Positions 1 to 6,883 of a DNA stretch of 24,333 nt are shown here, one piece after another. The DNA is from Butyriboletus loyo (lineage: Eukaryota; Basidiomycota; Agaricomycetes; Boletales; Boletaceae), in assembly GCA_038093515.1 (NCBI GenBank), contig JBBPSI010000318.1, forward strand, positions 1-24,333, written 5' to 3'. Below the pieces are notes generated by a model. It was not told the DNA's origin. It worked only from the letters and a program-made list of their open reading frames with translations, and ran no database searches. Both the position numbers and the translations under genes were made by a program. How positions within the stretch are numbered: the first letter of the stretch is position 1; every line of letters begins with the position of its first letter.

Positions 1-150
1 ACTAATCGACAGCTCAGGTTCCTTATCTAAAAGTTCATTTCCGTCTACGTTAGAGTCCGAAAATGTACATAGTGAAGAGAAAGAATTTTGAAAAGAAGAA
101 GAAATATTGTTCAGTCCCTTAGACACCCCTGCACTAAGCGACTTCTCTAT
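1..150 (-). CDS. pol: Start of pol (partial)
   Basis: This is the -1 frame after the slippery heptamer: 50 codons without a stop, beginning IEKSLSAGVSKG, rich in Ser and Asn, and continuing past the left edge. It would be the linker before the protease domain of a Gag-Pol polyprotein. No catalytic motif is reached within the window, so assignment rests on position, on the open frame and on the frameshift signal. Confidence 0.55.
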   Translation of the reverse strand, partial: MEKSLSAGVSKGLNNISSSFQNSFSSLCTFSDSNVDGNELLDKEPELSIS

Positions 151-156
151 TTTAAA
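114..156 (-). promoter_or_regulatory. Predicted -1 ribosomal frameshift signal at the gag/pol junction
   Basis: In the gag frame the last codons read TCT TTA AAA TAG, so T-TTA-AAA (156-150) is a canonical X XXY YYZ slippery heptamer placed directly before the gag stop. A -1 slip continues ATA GAG AAG and stays open for 50 codons to the window edge. Seven nt after the heptamer, GTCGCTTAG (142-134) can pair with CTAAGGGAC (122-114): eight pairs, one G-G mismatch, an 11-nt loop. Slippery site, 7-nt spacer, stem and an open -1 frame together match known -1 signals; function is inferred. Confidence 0.7.
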
Positions 157-1786
157 GACTGTGCATCCTTTTCCTTTGCATCACAGGTGAATAAATCTGC
201 CCAGTAAGCCCTTGCGTCTTCTCCCATGTATGCGGCATGCTGGGAGGTTTCTCCTTGTTGTGGTGCCGGTAATGGCCTTGACTGATAAGAATTGTTTGGA
301 GGGGTTATCTCCACGGAGTTGACGGGAACCCATCCTTGTACGTAAGTTCCGTCAGCTTGCTGAATCCACTGCTGCCATACTTTCGGGCGAGCATTGGAGC
401 TGGCTTTGTCCCAACGGTTAGGGTTCTGGGGACAATTGGGGCAGATATGCCCAACGTTGCCACAGCCAAAGCAAGTCCTAGTTTTGGGACCTGATTGCTG
501 GGTGCTAAGATCCATCAGGGCGCCACGCCCTGGTTGAGTCCCGACTGCAGTATAGCCGGGAGGAGGTCCTTTAGGAGCTGGGTAACTCTGTTGCAGCTGC
601 TGGGAATAAGGCCGCCATTGTCGAGCTTGCCCATTTCCCCTTTCGGCCTGCATCTGCTCGAAGACTCAGCCCATCCTCCGAATTTCCTCTGTAAGGAGGG
701 AGAAATCTGTCAATGTATCTTCATCGACGGTCAAGCAAACCTGCTTGTATATTTCGTACTTTACAGCATGCTTGAGGAGTTCAAGAGCGTGTTTCAGCTC
801 GCACTCCGATTGACAATAGAGGACCTTGAACCTCTCGAGGAATCCATCGATTTGTTGTTGCTCCTGGGTAAGGGCTGTTAATTTGATTAACGCCTGATGT
901 GCCAAGACGTCGATCTGGAAGTGACTCTGTATGGTTGTTACGAGACAACGGAGTTATCAAGTCACACAGGGTTCCGCGACTGTCGCAGTGCTACACAAGT
1001 ACTGGCAAGATGTAATGAGGATAGCTTAAGTCTTAATCTCTCAACTGTTGCCAGCGAATAAGACAAGTGGTTAAAGCTAGGGAATCCTAGCCTAACCACG
1101 AGCCCCTTTTATATTGTACAGGGATGCGCACAGACCATGCTGTGCGCATGAGTAATTACTATACATGGCTAGACTTAAAGAAGAGAAGTAAACGGAGATT
1201 AAATACATGTGTCGTGACATCATAGAGTCTAGGCCTGGTCTAGGCCATGACATCATATGCTTAGTCAGCAAGAGATCACATGTAAGTTCCCACGATCACG
1301 TGCGCTATGTCACGTGATCTTTGAAAGTGAAAACGACTAAGTCTGAAGTGAAAGTGTATGAATAAATGTTATGATTATAACAATGGTGTCCTGGAGATTG
1401 TCCCAATCGGGCCATGCCAGATCCCCCTTCTTTCCCCTAGGTCTATCTTTGGGGTCGATGTATTTTTCCTCATCGGTGACGTAGTCTTCTAAGAGGATTT
1501 GGGAAAAGTCCTGACCCTTTCCCTTAATGCAGCTAAGAACTGCCACGGTGCGGAGTTTGTCGGTCTTCCAGTTATTGATGGAGACCCAGACCTTGAGGGA
1601 GGTCCACCAGTGGTGGAACTTTTCCCGATCGCCATCCCATTCTCCTGGGTCAGCAACTTTCTTTGAAATTCCTCCTTGCTGATCTTTTTCCAGCCACTGC
1701 GCGAAGAGGGCGCGCAAGGTCTGATCATCGTAAGCGGGGGTTGGGACATTGTCGGTAGGATTGTATGATGGACCTGGGTCAGACAT
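147..1786 (-). pseudogene. gag: Retrotransposon gag, broken by a stop codon and a solo LTR
   Basis: Gag forms the particle shell of LTR retrotransposons. The reading frame starts at ATG 1786 (A at -3). The N-terminal part (1786-1383) has the PGEWDGDREKFHHWW segment typical of fungal Gypsy-type Gag. A solo LTR (936-1382) interrupts it; with the LTR and one ATGGT copy discounted the frame continues without shift at base 930. An in-frame TGA at 668-666 follows. The C-terminal part (653-147) is still in the same frame and has a CCHC zinc knuckle, CFGCGNVGHICPNC, at 466-425, then a Pro/Gln-rich tail. Intact length would be about 395 residues. Gag ends at TAG 149-147, directly after a slippery heptamer. 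Two independent lesions show the copy is dead, but sequence decay is otherwise slight. Confidence 0.85.
936..1382 (-). repeat. Solo LTR (family 1) inserted in gag
   Basis: The 447-bp LTR runs from TGTTACGAG to ATTATAACA and is flanked by perfect 5-bp target duplications ATGGT (931-935 and 1383-1387). No internal retroelement sequence is attached, so it is a solo LTR left by recombination between two LTRs. It shares the TATA region, the TGGTTAAAGCT segment (1068-1078) and the hairpin around it with the other two copies. Both CRE-type sites are decayed to TGACATCA. The orientation is the same as that of the host element. Confidence 0.92.
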
Positions 1787-1840
1787 TCTTTTTTCCTCAT
1801 TGATAGGAAAGTCGTCAGAGGTTTCTGAACCCAGTTTGAT

Positions 1841-2083
1841 TTAATTCCAAGTGTGTTGGTCCCACTCGTGATCGGAAAGTTCACCATCGCCTTGGGGGTG
1901 TTGTATGGTAGGGAAGGAGAGTTTGGCGGTGAATTTGTTTCGGTTAAAGGATAGGGTAATGGTATAAGGTTGAGTTTGTTTCGCGATGATTGTATTGAAA
2001 ACTTTAAGCGCGATTACGAGAGTGGTGACGAAAATGATATAGGTGGCAATTGTGGTAAAGACAAAAACTCCAAAGTAGTTCAT
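1841..2083 (-). CDS. Small leader ORF with one predicted membrane segment
   Basis: This 80-codon ORF lies in the retroelement leader between the PBS and gag and ends 54 nt before the gag ATG. After MNYFG it has a hydrophobic run of about 24 residues (FVFTTIATYIIFVTTLVIAL), then a polar tail rich in Thr, Gln, Asp and His. The layout is that of a small single-pass membrane protein, or it may be an upstream ORF that affects Gag translation. I know of no described homologue, and a chance ORF in T-rich leader DNA is possible. The neighbouring LTR gives a transcript that would contain it. Confidence 0.3.
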   Translation of the reverse strand: MNYFGVFVFTTIATYIIFVTTLVIALKVFNTIIAKQTQPYTITLSFNRNKFTAKLSFPTIQHPQGDGELSDHEWDQHTWN

Positions 2084-2691
2084 TGGCAAGATTTAATTTT
2101 CTTCGGCAAAAACCGGTTTTCTTCAGCAAAAAGACTACGAGATGTAAGTTTCCTTACTGTCCCCTATCTTCCAAAGGAACTCTGGGGAACCCTACAGCAA
2201 GTAGGACAAAAGAAATATTTTTTCGACCGGAGGTAATATCTCCGATGAAGTTTGGTCCGGTAATGAACCGAAACGGGTAAAGTTTTGACTACGAGTAATT
2301 GACAAATATTGAGAAGGGGTTTTTCTTCTACCTCCCATGTTACCACAGGGACTACAACGAGAATTGCTCAGTCAAAGGGATTTGGGGGTCCCTAAGCCGC
2401 ACTTCACAAATCAGGCACGACCCTGACGTGGACTAACAACTCCAAAGGGAGTGTCTGAGAATGAAGGTACAGGTGCTACTACGAGACACAAGGACTGCTC
2501 TTCCAAGGAGCTCCCCTAAAGGCACGGGGGTGAAACGAAGTTGAAAACTGGAGAACGCCCAGTGACGATCCTTAACCCTGGATTCCGGGTATGGTTTCCT
2601 AAGCGGAAAAGCTGCTCCTTCAAGTGGTAGTGTACTGGTATGTGCAAAGAGACGAGACTATCCCTGCCCTGGGAACCGGGTGTGTACTAGA

Positions 2692-2702
2692 AGCTTTAAC
2701 CA
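2692..2702 (-). promoter_or_regulatory. Primer-binding site, possibly self-priming
   Basis: Two bases after the LTR end the minus strand reads TGGTTAAAGCT. This is the exact reverse complement of AGCTTTAACCA at 2843-2833 inside the same LTR, which begins about 35 nt after the TATA box, where transcription would start. In the Tf1 family the first 11 nt of the mRNA fold back on the PBS and prime minus-strand synthesis. Geometry and length agree here. A tRNA primer has not been excluded. Confidence 0.6.
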
Positions 2703-2704
2703 AG

Positions 2705-3196
2705 TGTTGCGACAATGAGAGTTATCACACACGAAGTTCCGCGACTATTGCAGTTATACACAGTAACTGGCGAGGTAATGAGGAATAGCTCTTAGCCTTA
2801 ATCTCTCAACTGTTGCCAGCGAATAAGACAAGTGGTTAAAGCTAGGGAATCCTAGCCACAACCACAAGCCCTTTTATATTACAAGGGAATGCGCACAGAC
2901 CAAGCAGTGCGTGAGACTAGTTACTATACATGTATATATGAAGAAGTCACGTGTTGTCAATGATGGGAAATAGAAGTCGACAGCGATCAAAAAGAAGAGA
3001 AGCAAACGGAGATTAAATACATGAGGCGTGACGTCATAGAGTCTGGGCCAGTCTGGACCATGACGTCATATGCTTAGTCAGCCTGTGGTCACATGTATAA
3101 TCCCACGATCACATGTGTTAAGTCACGTGACCTTTGAAAGAGAAATATGACGAAGTCCGAACACAAAAGATAGTTATAAGAGATACGATTATAACA
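2705..3196 (-). repeat. 5' LTR of the Gypsy-type element (family 1)
   Basis: The 492-bp repeat starts TGTTGCGAC and ends ATTATAACA on the plus strand and is clearly related to the LTRs at 936-1382 and 6203-6708. The minus strand is the transcribed sense: a TATAAAAG box lies at 2878-2871, upstream of the shared segment AGCTTTAACCA (2843-2833). The U3 part has two perfect TGACGTCA (CRE/ATF-type) sites at 3029-3036 and 3061-3068 and several CACGTG-like motifs. No 5-bp duplication matches across this copy (CCAAG against ATGTA), as expected for one LTR of a longer element rather than a solo LTR. Confidence 0.85.
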
Positions 3197-5183
3197 ATGT
3201 ACCTAGAATCTCATAGGTGGCAGTTTCTATTGACCCTCGACATTGATCCTTGGACATAGTTGGTGTTACGATTCATTCTTTTCTTTTCTTTTCTACTTAA
3301 GCATATCTCACAATAGCTTATCCTTTAGCTGACACAACTCGGAATATTCTTCTTTCACTTCTTAGATAGCGAGATCCAACCCTCGATCTATCGCTTCCCT
3401 TTAAGGTACTTCTATGGAATATTCCATAACCTTCTATTGTACGACTTCCCTTCACCCAATGGCAATTTTCCTCCATATCGTACGATAGCCCTCTTTCCTC
3501 TTTTATCCTTGGTCCATGTGCATTCCCCTGTATTATAAATACGATGAGATCTAGCTACGTTGTACTCTAAGCTAGATCTACTTGGAATCATCATCGATAT
3601 CCTTGTCCTCTCGTCTCTAGTAGTGAGTCGTCTTTCTTCAACTCGAACACCGGATAAATCCTTTGTCTTGAAGGTTAGACTTGAACCAGATGCAAGGTAA
3701 ACCTATCAGTGGAAAGACTCACTGATAATACAGAGTGAGAGTATCGCAAACAGAGTATAAGGAGCAAGGCTCAACTTAGAGATATCGCAGTAGTGAGATA
3801 GAACTGAAAGATCTAAGAAAACACAAGCCATAAGGCTGTCTTATATACAGTACATGAGTTTTGTACTTATGTTCTGTATAGTACCTTTAAAAAAAAAACA
3901 ACAAAAAAAAAAAACAACAACCCAAACAAAAAACAAAAAACACACAACAAACAAAACCAAAACACTGTAAGTGAAATACAGAATATAGAACACTACCGTT
4001 TCAACACGTCTAGAAGACTTCTTGAGTCCCAGAACTATATCCAAGTCTACACTTGTACTTACCCAGTCCAAGCATAACAGTTGGAGTAACAGAAATTATT
4101 GTTTGTCGTGTGATATCCCTTGCCCATGCAATGATCTTCTGCAATAGCGCTGATGATATCTCTTCTCTGATAGTTGGAGTTGTACCAAGTGTGGGAATAG
4201 TCAGATCCGTGGAATAGGATGGTTCAGATGGCGGTAAACATTGGATATGCCGAGCGGTGCCAGTTACAGATGTTTCTGTGCCAGCCTAGTACAGAAAAAG
4301 TAAGTTGTGATTCCATAACCCGGGCCTATGAGAATCACTTACACGGAAAACACCAGCAGTAATAACATCACCCCAGACTTGCTTGTTTGGGCATAAGGGG
4401 GCATAGGCTGGGACAAAACGCATACCTGGCAACACATAGGGTGCAGCACGGGCGCTACCACTGAGCACAGCTGGTGGTACTCGACCACTCAGCTGGCGCA
4501 CACTGTTGTTATTGTATCGATGGGGCTGTTCAAATTGAGATGGCAGGACATATGTCATAGCAGATTGTGGGTCCAAATATAGCAATGACGAATGCTGAGG
4601 GTTCGTATACATTGATGATGAGGGACCAGTGGAAGACAATTGTGACAAGGGACCAGCATAAGACAATGTCGAGGAATGGGGGTCGGAATGCGTTGTTGAT
4701 GCAAGTGAATGGTGATACAATGATGACGCATGCTGGGGGCCATCATACAATGACTTGTGATGAGGGTCAAAATGCGCTGTCAATACAAGCAAAGGATTGG
4801 AATATAATGACAGTGTGTGCTGGTGATCAATATACAATGATTCCGATGCATAAGGTTGGGAATCGGCTGCCTGGGATTCATTATATGATGGAAATTGGGA
4901 TGGATTGAATGTGTCGTGGTGCTGATTGGACGATCCATGAGGATCACCCATCCATACTTCATCTTGGAGGATGTGGTGAGATAAAGGGTCTTCAAGACTA
5001 CTTGGATCAACTGGCTGCTCTGCAGCGCAGTTGACCTGAGTAGCATCTGGTCGTAAACATGGGTTGAGGTCGCCGGATGGTCTTGCAATATTCTGAGAGG
5101 CATTAGTGCATATCGTTCAGGAGATTTGATGGACCTACGCATGGGTTTACCAAGGCCTGGCGACGTTTGCGACGGTTGGTCAT
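3197..5183 (-). pseudogene. Gene B: unknown protein with basic N-terminus and His/Ser/Tyr-rich repeats, split by two insertions
   Basis: I do not recognise a domain. Exon 1 (5183-5139) starts MTNRRKRRQALVNPC, a nuclear-localisation-like basic cluster. The intron 5138-5093 (GTAGGT, CTAAT branch site, CTCTCAG) is followed by exon 2 (5092-4343), which encodes imperfect repeats of about 14 residues rich in S, L, Y, H, P and Q, roughly 4560-4860. The intron 4342-4286 (GTAAGT..CTAG) leads to exon 3 from 4285, with a helical-looking stretch, EEISSALLQKIIAWARDI. A solo LTR (3264-4079) interrupts exon 3; discounting it, the frame continues from 3258 to 3197, where the Gypsy-type element begins. The remaining C-terminus would lie left of that element, outside the window. 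Frame and splice sites are otherwise clean, so the gene was probably functional until recently. Confidence 0.6.
3264..4079 (-). repeat. Solo LTR of a second family inserted in gene B
   Basis: The 816-bp repeat runs from TGTTACGATTC to GCATAACA on the plus strand and is flanked by perfect 5-bp duplications GTTGG (3259-3263 and 4080-4084). The minus strand is the likely sense, with a TATATAAG box at 3846-3839. It carries an A/C-rich tract of about 80 bp (3889-3967; T/G on the sense strand) and a 16-bp palindrome TATGGAATATTCCATA at 3413-3428. It has no visible similarity to the family 1 LTRs. ORFs inside it are not genes. Confidence 0.85.
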
Positions 5184-5483
5184 GCAGACTCAGTGGGAAG
5201 AAGAGCGCAGTGGGAGTTAATCACCTCTTATCTGTATCCGGCCCTTAAGCTACATGTGCACCGCTGAGCACTCTATGTCGTCACAACGCTGTCTGGGGGT
5301 CCAAGAATGTAGACAACACAGTTACATACATACAACATGCATTCAAAGCGATGGATACATGTGGAGAAACAGCTGAGTATGTACATGCTGGTGACAAAGA
5401 AGTCAGCGCAATTCAAAGGTGCAGATATGATCACATACAGGAATCAATTCATAAAGTTCTTCACCACACAGTATCCCAGCGAC

Positions 5484-6864
5484 TCATGCACCACTGACCG
5501 CACCATTCCCAAGTTCCAGATCTTCGCTGGAATCCACCCTGTCCTCATTAATATCATCGCTAGGCTTGCCATCGTAGTTGGCAACATGCAATCCACATTC
5601 TCTGGCATGCTCAACCATAAGAGAGAGCTCAGTAGCATCTTGATCTGCATCCTGAGCCATAGAAGGGACCTGATTGCCGAAAAACAGTTCGTCCTCCTTG
5701 AGGTCAGGGAGACCCCGATCAGTATACATCCTCAGCCAAAATTTGTATTCTGATTCGCTGAGAGAGTGCGTGGTTTCAAGGTAGTGCTGGATTTGCTCTA
5801 GTGTATGGACCCTGCATTTTGTCCCTTTGAGATCCCAAGTAGCCAGGAGAAGCTGATGACGACTCCTTTCTGTTGTTGCATACTTCTCGAGCACAGCTGA
5901 TTGGAGAATTTCATTGGGCAGGGCCTCGATGCCACATACAAAAGATCGCATGGCCTAAGAGCAGGTTGCAGATGTTACAATAACGACACAAAAAATAAGT
6001 ATGCAGAATCTTACATCAGATGGGCTCAACCAGTGGCCTGCCACATGGTCAGTACAGGGCCCTTGACTTTGGGTTAATATTGCATGAGGATGCTTGAGGA
6101 CTGGGGAAAGTGCAGGGTGCTTTGGGTAAGGGGAAAAACGAATGTTGGTCGCAGAGTCCTTTACTGGGGATGAGGGAGGCTCAAAGTCCATGAAGTCACT
6201 CCTGTTACGAGACAACGAAGTTATCAAGTCACACGAGATTCCACTACTGTTGCAGTACTACACAGGTACTGGCGAGGTATAATGAGGATAGCTCAAATCT
6301 TAATCTCTCAACTGTTGCCAGCGAATAAGACAAGTGGTTAAAGCTAGGGAATCCTAGCCGCAACCACAAGCCCTTTTATATTGTACAAGGATACGCACAG
6401 ACCATGCTGTGCGTGTGAGGAATTACTATACATGGATAGACTAAAGAAGAGAAGCGCAACGGTGATTAACCACACGAGGCGCGGGGATCAAAAAAGAAGA
6501 GAAGTAAACGGAGATTAAATACATGTGTCGTGACGTCATAGAGTCTAGGCCTGGTCTAGGCTATGACATCATATGCTTAGTCAGCAAGAGATCACATGTA
6601 AGTTCCCACGATCACGTGCGCTATGTCACGTGATCTTTGAAAGTGAAAACGACTAAGTCCGAATTGAAAGTGTACGAAGTGTACGAATAAAATGTTATGA
6701 TTATAACAACTCCGATTGTCGAAATATGTTAGAGAGCTAGTGGGGCTGGTTGGTGGGGACCACAAGGTGACTGCAACCTGAGACATCATTGACAATGCAC
6801 AACAGAGACTGGTGCGGAGTTTCAAAGGTTTGCTAGCACACCCAGCGATGTGGGGGATCAGCAT
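5484..6864 (-). pseudogene. Gene A: unknown protein with acidic C-terminus, split by a solo LTR
   Basis: Exon 1 starts at ATG 6864 (in-frame alternatives 6789 and 6786, MMSQVAV) and runs to 6015, with the solo LTR 6203-6708 inside it. Without the LTR and one ACTCC copy the two parts join in frame across YFDNRSDFMDF. An intron 6014-5955 (GTAAGA..CTCTTAG) leads to exon 2 (5954-5484). The product would be about 269 residues: a Ser/Pro-rich N-terminus (PPSSPVKDS, FSPYPKHPALSPVLKHPH), a central segment with CGIEALPNEILQSAVLEKYA, and an Asp/Glu-rich C-terminus. I recognise no domain. It ends 300 bp before gene B on the same strand and is divergent from the Plavaka gene. Apart from the LTR no damage is visible. 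Confidence 0.55.
6203..6708 (-). repeat. Solo LTR (family 1) inserted in gene A
   Basis: The 506-bp LTR runs from TGTTACGAG to ATTATAACA, with perfect target duplications ACTCC (6198-6202 and 6709-6713). It is closest to the LTR at 936-1382. It is longer mainly because a segment starting AAAGAAGAGAAG, about 57 bp, is imperfectly duplicated around 6445-6525. One CRE-type site is intact (TGACGTCA, 6531-6538); the second is decayed to TGACATCA. The TGGTTAAAGCT segment is kept at 6335-6345. Confidence 0.92.
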
Positions 6865-6883
6865 GGAAGGATTTGGCGAATAA

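Larger units (their letters stand above)
1..3196 (-). mobile_element. Ty3/Gypsy-type LTR retrotransposon, 5' part (runs off the left edge)
   Basis: Read on the minus strand the order is 5' LTR (3196-2705), primer-binding site (2702-2692), a leader of about 0.9 kb, gag (1786-147) and the start of pol (150-1). The rest of pol and the 3' LTR lie outside the window. The zinc-knuckle Gag and the gag-then-pol order fit Ty3/Gypsy, but no reverse transcriptase or integrase is visible, so the superfamily call is an inference. The element sits inside gene B: gene B's reading frame is open right up to base 3197. The five bases next to the LTR (3197-3201, ATGTA) should recur beyond the missing 3' LTR. 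The copy is defective: gag has an in-frame TGA and a solo LTR insertion. Confidence 0.8.

Noticed and set aside
2692..2702. PBS for an ordinary tRNA primer
   Set aside because: Not fully excluded. The TGG start would fit a tRNA CCA end, but the perfect 11-nt complement at the presumed mRNA 5' end explains it better; a tRNA search would decide.
3841..4071. Minus-strand ORF of 76 codons that seems to continue gene B exon 3 into a hydrophobic run
   Set aside because: It lies in the A/C-rich part of the solo LTR 3264-4079. The GTTGG duplications show that gene B resumes at 3258, so this frame is LTR sequence.
5955..6227. ORF at 6227-5955 and ORF at 6864-6592 taken as separate genes
   Set aside because: Both run into the solo LTR 6203-6708. 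With the LTR discounted they are one exon of gene A; the 6227 start is a TTG inside the LTR.
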